Positions 1 through 8,913 of a DNA stretch of 64,000 nt are shown piece after piece. The first letter of the stretch is position 1. Each line of letters opens with the position of its first letter. Made by a program: the position numbers and the translations under genes. The stretch is taken from positions 3,049,545 to 3,113,544 of the forward strand of contig NZ_KQ031382.1 of the NCBI RefSeq assembly GCF_000384335.2, given 5' to 3'. This stretch comes from Hyphomicrobium sp. 99 (GTDB taxonomy: Bacteria; Pseudomonadota; Alphaproteobacteria; Rhizobiales; Hyphomicrobiaceae). The notes below the pieces were generated by a model that had not been told where the DNA came from, searched no databases, and saw only the letters and a list, made by a program, of their open reading frames with translations.

Positions 1-2150
1 AAATCGAAAACCTCAAGCTCAATATGCATCACCGTGAAGTCTGCCGCACGGCGAGCCATCTTGATATTGTCGATATTGCCACCCGTCTCGCCGATCACTT
101 TGGCGATCTCAGCCAGTGAGCCCGGCGCGTTAACCGCGGTGACACTGATTCTTGCCGGGAAACGCTGGGGCCGCTCGGGATCGACGTCCCAAGTCACGTC
201 GATCCAATGCTCTTCCTCGTATTCCTTCAGACGTGGTGAATGGATCTGGAACACCCGGATGCCCTCGCCGGGCGCCATGACACCGACGATCCGGTCACCC
301 GGAACCGCGCCGCCGGGTTCGAATGCGACCGGTAATTCCTGACTTGGACCGCCAATCGACACAGCCGTCGTGCTGTCTATTTCGGACGTCCGGAATTTAA
401 GGCTTTTGACCTTTTCGATATTGAACCAGCCGTCTTGCTCGCGGGCGCGCCCGAAGCGCCGCGTCGGCTTGTACCCTTCGTCACCAGGCGCTTGCCCGTG
501 CGGCAGGATCGCGCCGAGCACGTCCTGCAGCGGAATATCGTTCCGCCCGACGGCCGCCAGTAGATCGTCAGCCGTCTTGAAGCCAACCTTCGGCGCCGCG
601 GCTTTGACCTTCTCCTCTGAGTAATCGACCTCGAGCCCCGCAAGCGTCGAAGTAACGAGCTGCCGCCCGAGTTCCATGAAGCGCCGGCGTTCGGCCTCGC
701 GGGCCGCTCGTCGTATCGCCGCTCGTGCACGCCCCGTAACAGCGAAGGCCTCCCACGCCGCCGGTCGGATATGTCCCTTCGACGTCTCGATGACGACCTC
801 GTCGCCGTTGCGCAGATGCGTATCGATCGGAACGTGACGGCCATTGATGTAGGCCGCGATCGCTTCGTTGCCGATGTCGGTATGCACGGCATAGGCGAAA
901 TCGAGCGGCGTAGCCCCGCGCGGAAGCGCGATGAGCCGGCCCTTCGGCGTGAAGCAGAAGACCTGATCGTGAAACAGTTCGAGCTTCGTGTGCTCGAGAA
1001 ATTCCTCCGGATTCGCGGCCTCAAGCAGCGACGAGATCATCACTCGAAGTCGCCCATACGGGCTGTCGTCCCCGTCCAATGTAGACTCGAAGTCGTGGCC
1101 ATTGACGCGGCCGTGCTGCTGATCCTTGTAGAGCGCATGCGCAGCGATACCGAACTCGGCGATATGCTGCATGTCGTAGGTACGAATCTGCAGCTCGACG
1201 CGTTGATGGCGCGGACCGTAAACGGTCGTGTGGATCGACTGATAATTGTTCCGCTTCGGAGCCGATATGTAGTCTTTGAATCGGCCGGGAACCGTGCTCC
1301 ACGTGGTGTGCACGATGCCGAGCACCCGGTAGCAGTCTTCGATCGAATGTACGACCACCCGAAACCCGTAGATGTCGGACAGCTGCTCCAGGCTGATCTG
1401 CTTATGCTCCATCTTGCTCCAGATGGCATAAGGCTTTTTCTCTCTCCCGAAGGTCTCGGCCTTGATGCCGGCATCGGCGCATTTGCGCGCGATCGCTTGC
1501 CGGATCTCCTCGACAAGCCCGCGATTACGCTCCCGCATTTCTCCGAGCTTTTCGGTAAGCGCGTCATGCGCCTCGGGATGCAGCCAGCGAAAGGCGTGAT
1601 CCTCGAGCTCCTCGCGTAGCGCCTGCATGCCCATCATGCCGGCAAGCGGCGCGTAGATGTCGAGCGTCTCTTCCGAATTGCGGCGGCGACTCTCGGGCTT
1701 CATGTGCTCGAGCGTCCGCATGTTGTGCAAACGGTCCGCGAGCTTGACGAGAAGCACCCGGATATCGCTCGAGATCGCGATGAGGAGCTTCCGGAAACTT
1801 TCCGCCTGTTCGGCCTTTTTGGAAACGAGATCGAGGCGTTTGATCTTTGTCAGACCATCAACGAGGCTGCCGATCTCCGGCCCGAACATCTGGTCGATTT
1901 CGGCTCGCGTCGCATCCGTATCCTCGATCACATCATGGAGAAGCGCCGTCGCAATGGTTGCGTCGTCGAGCTTCAGGTCTGTGAGAATGGCCGCCACTTC
2001 GAGCGGATGCGAAAAATACGGCGCCCCCGACGCACGCTTCTGATGGCCGTGCGCCTTCATCGCATAGACGTAGGCGCGATTGAGCAGCGCCTCGTCCGCC
2101 TTTGGATCGTATTTGAGAACCCGCTCGACGAGTTCGTATTGCCGCATCAT
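1..2150 (-). CDS. rsh: RelA/SpoT-family (p)ppGpp synthetase/hydrolase (Rsh), 3' end cut by window edge
   Basis: Bifunctional alarmone enzyme that makes and degrades (p)ppGpp from GTP/GDP in the stringent response. The N-terminal HD hydrolase domain is visible (HSLEV-like 'FSHPLEVAAIL' and 'LLHDVIEDTDA'). It is followed by the synthetase domain ('IYGFRVVV', 'DYISAPKRNNYQSIHT'), a TGS domain ('VFCFTPKGRLIALPRGATP') and the start of the ACT domain near the left edge. Start is ATG at 2150; a second ATG follows directly, and GAAGGAG lies about 11 bases upstream. It is downstream of rpoZ on the same strand with a 101-base gap, the classical rpoZ-spoT order. Alphaproteobacteria usually carry this single long Rsh enzyme. 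The last residues lie beyond position 1. Confidence 0.96.
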   Translation of the reverse strand, partial: MMRQYELVERVLKYDPKADEALLNRAYVYAMKAHGHQKRASGAPYFSHPLEVAAILTDLKLDDATIATALLHDVIEDTDATRAEIDQMFGPEIGSLVDGLTKIKRLDLVSKKAEQAESFRKLLIAISSDIRVLLVKLADRLHNMRTLEHMKPESRRRNSEETLDIYAPLAGMMGMQALREELEDHAFRWLHPEAHDALTEKLGEMRERNRGLVEEIRQAIARKCADAGIKAETFGREKKPYAIWSKMEHKQISLEQLSDIYGFRVVVHSIEDCYRVLGIVHTTWSTVPGRFKDYISAPKRNNYQSIHTTVYGPRHQRVELQIRTYDMQHIAEFGIAAHALYKDQQHGRVNGHDFESTLDGDDSPYGRLRVMISSLLEAANPEEFLEHTKLELFHDQVFCFTPKGRLIALPRGATPLDFAYAVHTDIGNEAIAAYINGRHVPIDTHLRNGDEVVIETSKGHIRPAAWEAFAVTGRARAAIRRAAREAERRRFMELGRQLVTSTLAGLEVDYSEEKVKAAAPKVGFKTADDLLAAVGRNDIPLQDVLGAILPHGQAPGDEGYKPTRRFGRAREQDGWFNIEKVKSLKFRTSEIDSTTAVSIGGPSQELPVAFEPGGAVPGDRIVGVMAPGEGIRVFQIHSPRLKEYEEEHWIDVTWDVDPERPQRFPARISVTAVNAPGSLAEIAKVIGETGGNIDNIKMARRAADFTVMHIELEVFD

Positions 2151-2251
2151 GACCCGCCGCACTCCTTCAGGGCGCAAGCGTAACCGAAGACGCAGCACAC
2201 ATTAAAGTAGATCGGTACGAGCTTGATGTCGCTAGACGGGCTAATGAAATA

Positions 2252-2707
2252 TTAGCGAGAGCGGTCGCGCGGATCACGGTCGCGTTCACGGCCAGAACCT
2301 GAGCCCGACCCGATGTTGGCCGAAGGCTCCAGCGGCGTCATGCTCTCCAGACCGCGAAGAAGCTGTTCTTCCGTCATGACATCGACCTGCGTGTCGGACG
2401 AAAGATCATCGCGGCCGAGCATCGGCGCGCGGCGCTCCGGCGGCAGCAACGGCGCTGCAACGGCTTCCGGCTCGTCGACTTCGGTGTTCTTCTGGATCGA
2501 CGAGATCAGCGTTTCGCGCATGTCGTCGGGCGAAAGCGTGCGCTCAGCGATCTCGCGCAGCGCGATGACCGGATTCTTGTCGTCGTCGGGCGCGATGGTG
2601 ATGGAGCTGCCGTTGGCGATTGCCCGCGCGCGGTGCGCAGCGAGGAGGACCAATTCGAATCTATTCGGAATCTTGTCGACGCAATCTTCGACGGTGACGC
2701 GAGCCAT
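2252..2707 (-). CDS. rpoZ: DNA-directed RNA polymerase omega subunit
   Basis: Omega chaperones assembly of the beta' subunit of RNA polymerase and mediates part of the ppGpp response. The N-terminus starts [19 protein letters not shown], the family signature, followed by '[10 protein letters not shown]' and the helix carrying '[11 protein letters not shown]'. The protein has 151 residues, longer than the E. coli form, because of a low-complexity acidic and Gly/Ser/Arg-rich tail typical of Rhizobiales. Start ATG at 2707 is chosen because the family begins there and AAGGGAAGG precedes it; the reading frame stays open upstream but that part is not conserved. First gene of the rpoZ-rsh unit. Confidence 0.96.
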   Translation of the reverse strand: MARVTVEDCVDKIPNRFELVLLAAHRARAIANGSSITIAPDDDKNPVIALREIAERTLSPDDMRETLISSIQKNTEVDEPEAVAAPLLPPERRAPMLGRDDLSSDTQVDVMTEEQLLRGLESMTPLEPSANIGSGSGSGRERDRDPRDRSR

Positions 2708-3098
2708 GGGCAGAACCTTCCCTTGGTAAAAACTGGCACGTTGTAAGGCATTAAAGGGCGCAAACAGCCGATCGGACCGCCTTCCAGCGCCACGCTGATG
2801 CCTCTTTGCCACGTTTAATTGGATTAATCAAGTAGTACCGGGGAGAAGCAAAACCGTAATTGCTCGCCCCATAGCATTCCGTTCCAATCAGGATTAAATA
2901 GACTAATTGTCACAATTGTTGACTGGCATTCAACTCTGGTAGCCATTAGGAACGAAGCGTTCTACACTGTAGATACATGAACCTGTCGTAATTACCTAAG
3001 TCCTTGTAACCGATTAGCGAAACTGGGCTTTTAATGCCCTTTCCAGAGAGATTACTGGACGCTGTTTAGTTAGAACATTCCGCTTTAGGAAACGAAAA
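2708..3098. promoter_or_regulatory. Divergent promoter region between rpoZ and the NYN gene, with two 13-bp palindromes
   Basis: This 391-base gap separates divergent genes and is more AT-rich than its surroundings. It holds two perfect inverted repeats of the same shape, six-base arms around one central C: AATTGTCACAATT at 2905-2917 and TCTACACTGTAGA at 2961-2973, centres 56 bases apart. A TTGACT hexamer (2919-2924) abuts the first but has no good -10 partner. The palindromes look like operator sites. The regulator is unknown, and chance cannot be excluded. Confidence 0.4.
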
Positions 3099-3752
3099 AT
3101 GCATTTTTATCCTACCGAACGGGTTGCTCTCTTCATCGACGGCGCGAACCTCTACGCGACCGCCAAGTCTTTGGGCTTCGATATTGATTACAAGCGCCTG
3201 CTTGGGCTGTTCCGGCAAAAGGGCCAGCTCGTTCGGGCGCTCTACTACACAGCGCTCGCTGAAGAGCAGGAATATTCGTCAATCCGCCCGCTGATCGATT
3301 GGCTGGACTACAACGGCTTTTCGATGGTGACGAAGCCGACGAAGGAATTCACCGACGCGACCGGTCGTCGGAAGGTCAAAGGCAACATGGATATCGAGCT
3401 GGCCGTCGATGCCATGCGTCTGTCCGAGAACCTCGACCACATTGTCATTTTCTCAGGCGACGGCGATTTCCGCAGCCTCGTAGCCGCCCTTCAGCAAAAG
3501 GGTAAGCGCGTAAGCGTCGTTTCAACCCTCCAGACGCAGCCGCCGATGGTTGCCGACGAGTTGCGCCGTCAGGCCGACCAATTCGTCGACCTGGCAGATC
3601 TCGAAGAGCTGGTCGGACGCGCCCAGAGCGGTGGCGCGAGCGCCGGTCGCGCGCCGCGTGATGGACGCAGCTATACGCCTCGCGCTCCGCTCCCGCCCGT
3701 ACGCGACTCGAGCTATCTCGGCGACGATGACCTCGCGGAAGAAGAAGTCTGA
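3099..3752 (+). CDS. NYN domain (LabA/DUF88-type) putative nuclease
   Basis: A 217-residue protein of the NYN (PIN-like) family, which includes predicted metal-dependent ribonucleases. The acidic motifs are present: 'VALFIDGANLYA' near residue 9, 'KVKGNMDIELAVDAM' in the middle and 'IVIFSGDGDFRSLV' near residue 120, consistent with an intact Mg2+-binding active site. The C-terminus is a low-complexity Ala/Arg/Asp tail that does not look folded. ATG at 3099 follows AGGAAACG. It is divergent from rpoZ. The cellular substrate is unknown; related Rhizobiales proteins are usually annotated only as NYN domain proteins. Confidence 0.85.
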   Translation: MHFYPTERVALFIDGANLYATAKSLGFDIDYKRLLGLFRQKGQLVRALYYTALAEEQEYSSIRPLIDWLDYNGFSMVTKPTKEFTDATGRRKVKGNMDIELAVDAMRLSENLDHIVIFSGDGDFRSLVAALQQKGKRVSVVSTLQTQPPMVADELRRQADQFVDLADLEELVGRAQSGGASAGRAPRDGRSYTPRAPLPPVRDSSYLGDDDLAEEEV

Positions 3753-3788
3753 GCCCACTTTCTTCTTCTTCGATACGAGCATCGACAC

Positions 3789-4451
3789 ATGGCGGCCGGG
3801 ACGATAGGCAATACAGTCTTTGGTCCAGAGCCTCCCAAAGATTGTCCTCGCTGTCCGCGGCTCGTTGCATACCGCCAAGAGAACGCCCGCTTAGAGCCCC
3901 ATTGGTTCAATGGCGCAGTCCCTTCATTCGGAACCGCTCAAGCCCGTCTGCTGATCGTCGGTCTGGCCCCGGGACGAATGGGCGCCAACCGAACCGGCCG
4001 GCCGTTCACCGGCGATTATGCCGGCGTTCTTCTCTATGAGACCCTGATCCGCTACGGATTTGCCAAAGGCGAATATCACGCCCGGCCCGACGATGGCCTG
4101 AAGCTCGTCGATTGCATGATTTCGAATGCCGTGCGCTGCGCGCCGCCCGAAAACAAGCCAGAACCAAAGGAAATCGCGACGTGCCGGCCGTTCTTCGAGG
4201 CCCGGCTGGCGAGCTTGAACAAGCTCAAGATTATCTTAGCGCTCGGCCGCATAGCCCACGATCAAACGCTCGCAGCGCTCGGCGAAAAGAAAACGCTCTA
4301 TCCCTTCGCCCACGGCGCGCGCCACGTGCTGAGCGGCGGTCGCATCCTCTACGACAGCTTTCATTGCTCGCGGTACAATACGAGCACCCGCCGGCTGACG
4401 CCCGAGATGTTCCAATCCGTGTTCGAAGCGATCAGGCGCGAGCTGGCCTGA
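3789..4451 (+). CDS. Family 5 (UDGb-type) uracil-DNA glycosylase
   Basis: Removes uracil and related deaminated bases from DNA at the start of base excision repair. Motif 1 reads 'GLAPGRMGANRTGRPFTGD', the UDGb form, and the late motif is 'FHCSRYNTSTRRLT'. Four cysteines fit the [4Fe-4S] cluster of family 4/5 enzymes: the pair in 'DCPRCPRL', one in 'NAVRCAPP' and one in 'IATCRP'. Length is 220 residues, normal for the family. It lies 36 bases after the NYN gene in the same direction, so the two may be cotranscribed. Its 3' end overlaps the convergent peroxiredoxin-like gene by 20 bases. The ribosome-binding site before ATG 3789 is weak. Confidence 0.9.
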   Translation: MAAGTIGNTVFGPEPPKDCPRCPRLVAYRQENARLEPHWFNGAVPSFGTAQARLLIVGLAPGRMGANRTGRPFTGDYAGVLLYETLIRYGFAKGEYHARPDDGLKLVDCMISNAVRCAPPENKPEPKEIATCRPFFEARLASLNKLKIILALGRIAHDQTLAALGEKKTLYPFAHGARHVLSGGRILYDSFHCSRYNTSTRRLTPEMFQSVFEAIRRELA

Positions 4452-5001
4452 GCGCGGCAAGCAATTCTCGCGCATGTGACTGTGGCGCCGTTACCGGATA
4501 GACGACGCGATAGATCACGCCGTTCCGAACGACCATTGTCAGACGTTTGAGGTACGTCACACCACCCGTCTCGAACCGCGGCAGCTTCAGTGCATCGGCG
4601 AACGCGAGCGTTTCATCGCTGAGCAGGAGATAGGGAATACCCGCACGCGTCGCGAAGGCCTGCTGGCTTTCCGATGATTGACCGCTGAGCCCAAAGACCT
4701 CGTAGCCCAAAAGTTCGAATTCCGCGTAAGCGTCGCGAAATCCTTCCGCTTCGGGCGTCGATCCATGCGCACCCGGAATGACATCCCAATCGGGCGGATT
4801 GGGAACACCCGGCGTCCCCGTCATCGGGTAAACGAAAACAACCGCCCGCTCCTGATAACGAGCGAGATTGACGCTGGCCCCGCGTGTTGCTGGCAGCGCG
4901 ACGTCGGGAAGACGCGTTCCCGCAATCAGATGCTTAGCAGCGCCGTCGTCCTCAGGAATCGGGAAATTCGGCATCGCAGCTGGCGGCAGGCTGTTGACCA
5001 A
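4432..5001 (-). CDS. Peroxiredoxin/redoxin-fold protein lacking all cysteines
   Basis: A 189-residue thioredoxin-like protein close to bacterial peroxiredoxins of the 'IPGARGCTPQ' type. The fold signature is clear ('AVVFVYPMTGTPG', 'GYEVFGLSGQSSESQQAF', 'PYLLLSDE'). The position where the peroxidatic cysteine normally sits reads 'IPGAHGSTPEAEGFRD', with Ser encoded by TCG, and there is no cysteine anywhere in the protein. Normal thiol peroxidase chemistry is therefore not possible. It may be a non-enzymatic or binding protein, or decaying. Start is TTG at 5001 with AAGGG 12 bases upstream; ATG at 4974 is the alternative. It follows smpB with a 6-base gap. Confidence 0.85.
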   Translation of the reverse strand: MVNSLPPAAMPNFPIPEDDGAAKHLIAGTRLPDVALPATRGASVNLARYQERAVVFVYPMTGTPGVPNPPDWDVIPGAHGSTPEAEGFRDAYAEFELLGYEVFGLSGQSSESQQAFATRAGIPYLLLSDETLAFADALKLPRFETGGVTYLKRLTMVVRNGVIYRVVYPVTAPQSHARELLAALRPARA

Positions 5002-5007
5002 GTGAGT

Positions 5008-5481
5008 TCAGCCCTTCTCTCGCATCAGGCGCGCTTTCTGGCGATTCCAATCGCGCTTGGCCGCATCCTGACGCTTATCGGAGTGGTTCTTGCCTTCGGC
5101 GAGGCCGATCTTCACCTTCGCCCGGCCCTTCTCGTTGAAATAGAGCTCGAGCGGAACGAGCGTCATGCCCTTCCGTTCGACAGCGATGCCGATCTTGTGA
5201 ATCTCGCTCGCATGCATCAGCAGACGACGCTTGCGTCGCGGCTCATGCGGGAAAAGCGCGGCACCCGGATATTCGGCAATATAGCTGTTGATCAGCCAGA
5301 CGCCGCCGTCCTCAACCGAAGCATAGCTCTCCGCTATATTCGACTGGCCGCGGCGCAAGGATTTCACTTCCGAGCCGAGCAGTTCGATGCCTGCTTCCCA
5401 GCTGTCGGTAATGAAGTACTCGTGCCGCGCCTTGCGGTTCTCGGCGACCAGCGTTGTGCCGTCGTCGCGTTTAGAAGCCAT
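5008..5481 (-). CDS. smpB: SsrA-binding protein SmpB
   Basis: SmpB binds tmRNA and is needed for trans-translation, the rescue of stalled ribosomes. At 157 residues it has the family's usual length and motifs: 'VAENRKARHEYFI', 'GIELLGSEVKSLRRGQ', 'YNEKGRAKVKIGLAEGK'-like segment, and the basic C-terminal tail 'RDWNRQKARLMREKG' that enters the decoding centre. ATG at 5481. It sits 26 bases downstream of dapA on the same strand, a pairing common in alphaproteobacteria. No tmRNA gene was recognised in this window. Confidence 0.97.
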   Translation of the reverse strand: MASKRDDGTTLVAENRKARHEYFITDSWEAGIELLGSEVKSLRRGQSNIAESYASVEDGGVWLINSYIAEYPGAALFPHEPRRKRRLLMHASEIHKIGIAVERKGMTLVPLELYFNEKGRAKVKIGLAEGKNHSDKRQDAAKRDWNRQKARLMREKG

Positions 5482-5507
5482 CGATCAATGCTTTCCGGCA
5501 ACAGCCG

Positions 5508-6398
5508 TCACTCGGCGGCCTTTGCGTCGATCAAATCCAGGCGGAGAAGAACGGCGTCAATTGCCCTGCGGCTCGCCTCCGATATGGGAACCATGGGAAG
5601 ACGCATGTCTGACGTCCCAAAGCCCAAACGCGACACTGCATATTTAACAGGCGCCGGATTGGTTTCGATAAAGAGGACTTCGTGAAGCGGCATGAGCCGA
5701 TCCTGAAGTGCCAATGCCTTCTTGAAATCGCCGGCCATGCACGCATTTTGGAACTCGGCGCAAAGCCGTGGCGCAACGTTCGATGCAACGGAAATGCAGC
5801 CCGCGCCACCGTGCGCCATGAACGCCAGCGCCGTCGCATCTTCACCCGAAAGCTGACAGAACTCCGGCCCGAGTGCCGCGCGCGTCTGCGAGGGCCGCGC
5901 TAGGTTCGCGGTCGCATCTTTGACGCCGACGATGTTCTTCAGCTCGAAGCACCGCGCCATGGTCGCGACCGACATATCGACAACCGAACGGCTCGGAATG
6001 TTGTAAATAACAATCGGAATGTTGATGGCGTCATTAATCGCCTTGAAGTGCTGATAAAGCCCTTCCTGGCTCGGCTTGTTGTAATAGGGCGTGACGATGA
6101 GCACGGCGTCCGCGCCGACTTTTTCCGCATATTGCGAAAGCTCGACAGCCTCATCCGTCGAGTTCGAGCCCGTACCGGCAATCACGGGAACGCGCTTCTT
6201 CGCAGCTTCGACAGCGAGTTCTATGACGCGCTTATGTTCATCGTGATCGAGCGTCGGGCTTTCTCCCGTCGTACCGACAGGCACGAGACCGTGCGTGCCT
6301 TCGCTGATCTGCCAATTGATGAACCGCGTGAACGCAGCTTCGTCCACCTTCCCGTTACGAAAAGGCGTGATGAGTGCCGTGATAGAACCTTTGAACAT
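5508..6398 (-). CDS. dapA: 4-hydroxy-tetrahydrodipicolinate synthase
   Basis: Condenses pyruvate with aspartate semialdehyde, the first committed step to diaminopimelate and lysine. The 296-residue protein shows the TIM-barrel class I aldolase motifs: 'GTTGESPTL', '[13 protein letters not shown]' carrying the catalytic Tyr, and 'IVGVKDAT' carrying the Schiff-base Lys. '[17 protein letters not shown]' follows. ATG 6398 is preceded by AAGG with 9-base spacing. It heads the dapA-smpB-peroxiredoxin-like run. Divergent from the lytic transglycosylase gene, with a 285-base intergenic region between. Confidence 0.96.
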   Translation of the reverse strand: MFKGSITALITPFRNGKVDEAAFTRFINWQISEGTHGLVPVGTTGESPTLDHDEHKRVIELAVEAAKKRVPVIAGTGSNSTDEAVELSQYAEKVGADAVLIVTPYYNKPSQEGLYQHFKAINDAINIPIVIYNIPSRSVVDMSVATMARCFELKNIVGVKDATANLARPSQTRAALGPEFCQLSGEDATALAFMAHGGAGCISVASNVAPRLCAEFQNACMAGDFKKALALQDRLMPLHEVLFIETNPAPVKYAVSRLGFGTSDMRLPMVPISEASRRAIDAVLLRLDLIDAKAAE

Positions 6399-6683
6399 GT
6401 CTTCGCCTTAACTAGAAAGGACCGTAACCAACACCGCTCGATGATGCGTCCCTGGGCCTTGTTCGGGAAAATCGACGTGGAAAGGCCCAAGCCGTCACGG
6501 CCATGAGCCACTGTCTCGCCGCACGCGCGTGCCACCTCGTTCGGCTTGAACCGCTTGCTTCAGTAGCCATGTCTCCGCTTAATACGGTTTAACGTTGCTG
6601 ACGACGCAAGCGCCGCGACATTAGGCGCTCGGAAAGCCCACCGCAAGATCGGGCGGGTTGGGCGTTTCATCCCATAGGACGCG

Positions 6684-8882
6684 ATGCATCTAAGGCCCAA
6701 TCATACAAGACTAATCGGCTTCCTTTTGCGCGCGTTACCGCGATCGGCCGTGGCCTGCGCTATCCTTGGGTTCACCCTCGCGAGCACATCGGCCGGCGCC
6801 GAATCAGCGTTCAAACCCGTGCCCCCGCCCGGGCTCCTTAGCGCCGAAAAAGACCAGCTTCGCAAACTCGACGCGGCTCTCGCACCCCTTTTGTCAATCT
6901 CCCCCGATTCGGGAGACGTCGACGCTCTGCGCCAAGCCGTTGCTGCCATTCGCTCCGATGACACCAATGGGTTTGCGGAAGCAAAGGGAAAAATTAACGA
7001 CCCCGTAGCCCGCAAACTCGCGGATTGGATCAGGCTGCGCGCAGGCTTCGGCGAGCCGCCGGAATTTCAGAGCTTCCTAAAGGACAATCCGGCGTGGCCC
7101 GACCGGCCGACCCTGACCCAGCGCTTCGAAGAGGCGCTCTTCACGCACGGGGGAAGCGCGAAAAACATCAAAAGCTTCTTCAAAAATTCCGTGCCCGAGA
7201 CCGGCGCCGGGTACGCAGCCCTGGCCTCCGCCAATCTTGCGGACGGCAATACCGATGAAGCCCGAAAATTTGCAGCGCTCGCATGGCGCGAGAAGAGCAT
7301 TCCTCCACAGCTGGAAAATGGATTTCTCGATCGCTTCGGCAAGCTGCTCTCCCCCGCCGATCACAAATGGCGCTTCGACCGGTTGGTAACGGACGACGTT
7401 CGCTTTGCAGGCAACCGCGCTGATCGCGTGGCGCTCGCTCGCCGTCTCATTCCGCTTCTGCCGGCCAGCGAGCAAAAAAGAGCCGCGGCACGCCTCGCCG
7501 TATTCAATAAGGCGTCGAACGCCCAGGCGCTGATGAACGCCCTTCCGCCCGGCAGCCGCGACGACACCGGGCTCGCCTTTCATAAAGAGCAGCTTCTTCG
7601 CAAGGCTGGAAAAATCGAGGAAGCGGCGGCGATCATTCTCGCCATTCCGCCGAACCCCGACAAGATTGCGGGGCTCGACGAATGGTGGGCGGAACGGCGC
7701 GAACTCGCATACGGCGCGTTGAAACTCGGCAACGCCAAACTCGCCTATGACCTCGTTAAAGACGCAGGTCCTATATCGGTCAATCCGCGCAAAGAACAGG
7801 CGTTCTTGGCGGGATGGATCGCGTTTCGTCAGCTCAAAAAGCTCGATGCCGCGCAGAAGCACTTCAAGGATATGGCGACAGCGGCCGATGGCCCGTTGAG
7901 CCACGCCAAGGCCGCCTATTGGCTCGGCCGCGTTGCCGACGCGCGAGGCGACAAGGCAGAAGCGGCCAAGCGGTACCGGGCCGCGGCGAAGAATTCCGAT
8001 ACCTTCCACGGCTTGCTCGCGATGCAAATGCTCGAGCCTAATCGTACGAGCTTCGAGATATCGCCGCCCGCCTATCCAACCGCCGCTCAAATCCAAAAGC
8101 TCGTATCGTCAGAGACCGCAAAGGCCCTGGTGATTGCGCGTAAAGCCAATCTTTCACGCGAAGTCACCCGGACATTGCTCGCCGGTCTTCGAAACGGCGC
8201 CAATACCGAAGCCGAAGTCGGAATGGTGGCCTATCTCGCGGACACGCTCGGCGACCCGCAGATGTCGCTTCGGATTTCAAAGGTCGCCATCGGCAATGGA
8301 CAGAACCTACTGACCTACGGCTATCCGCTGAAGCCTTTCCCCGGATACACGCCGTTGCGGGCGCCCCCTGAACTGCCCTTGCTGCTCGGCATCGCGCGCC
8401 AGGAGACCGAATTCGATCCGCAAATCGTGTCAGGCGCAGGCGCCAAAGGCCTATTGCAGGTCATGACAGGCACGGCTCATCACGTCTGCCGCGACTACAA
8501 GATCAAATGCTCGATACCGCGCCTTCTCTCGGATCCGCCGTACAATGTGATGATCGGCTCAGCCTACATCGCCGATCGCATGGATGACTTCGGCGGCTCA
8601 TATGTGCTCGGCATCGCCGGTTATAACGCGGGGCCCGGCCGCGCGCGCCAGTGGATCAGGGAAAACGGCGACCCGCGCGATCCGAACGTCGATCCCGTCG
8701 ATTGGATCGAACGCATTCCGATTACGGAGACGCGCGAGTACGTCACCAAGGTTTTGGCGAACATCCAGATCTATCGCGCCCGGCTCGGCATGAAAAATCC
8801 GCTGCGATTGAAGCAGGACCTCCTGCGCGATCGCGGCGATGGGAAAATGCCGGAAGGTTTCGCTGAGAACAACGACGGTTGA
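6684..8882 (+). CDS. slt: Soluble lytic murein transglycosylase
   Basis: A 732-residue periplasmic enzyme that cleaves peptidoglycan glycan strands to 1,6-anhydromuropeptides. It has an N-terminal signal peptide with hydrophobic core ending near 'STSAGAES'. A long alpha-helical superhelical region (about residues 40-560) follows, then a C-terminal SLT domain with catalytic Glu in 'GIARQETEFDP', 'GAKGLLQVM' and 'GIAGYNAGPGRARQW'. ATG 6684 has GGA five bases upstream. Length and order match the Slt70-like family in alphaproteobacteria. The next gene begins 31 bases downstream. Confidence 0.94.
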   Translation: MHLRPNHTRLIGFLLRALPRSAVACAILGFTLASTSAGAESAFKPVPPPGLLSAEKDQLRKLDAALAPLLSISPDSGDVDALRQAVAAIRSDDTNGFAEAKGKINDPVARKLADWIRLRAGFGEPPEFQSFLKDNPAWPDRPTLTQRFEEALFTHGGSAKNIKSFFKNSVPETGAGYAALASANLADGNTDEARKFAALAWREKSIPPQLENGFLDRFGKLLSPADHKWRFDRLVTDDVRFAGNRADRVALARRLIPLLPASEQKRAAARLAVFNKASNAQALMNALPPGSRDDTGLAFHKEQLLRKAGKIEEAAAIILAIPPNPDKIAGLDEWWAERRELAYGALKLGNAKLAYDLVKDAGPISVNPRKEQAFLAGWIAFRQLKKLDAAQKHFKDMATAADGPLSHAKAAYWLGRVADARGDKAEAAKRYRAAAKNSDTFHGLLAMQMLEPNRTSFEISPPAYPTAAQIQKLVSSETAKALVIARKANLSREVTRTLLAGLRNGANTEAEVGMVAYLADTLGDPQMSLRISKVAIGNGQNLLTYGYPLKPFPGYTPLRAPPELPLLLGIARQETEFDPQIVSGAGAKGLLQVMTGTAHHVCRDYKIKCSIPRLLSDPPYNVMIGSAYIADRMDDFGGSYVLGIAGYNAGPGRARQWIRENGDPRDPNVDPVDWIERIPITETREYVTKVLANIQIYRARLGMKNPLRLKQDLLRDRGDGKMPEGFAENNDG

Positions 8883-8913
8883 AAACCTTCAACGACGGGG
8901 CGACGACACACCG

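Noticed and set aside
6579..6592. CtrA-like box TTAA-N6-TTAA upstream of the lytic transglycosylase gene
   Set aside because: The CtrA consensus has seven bases between the half-sites; here there are six. I do not call it, though followed by C as in the consensus.
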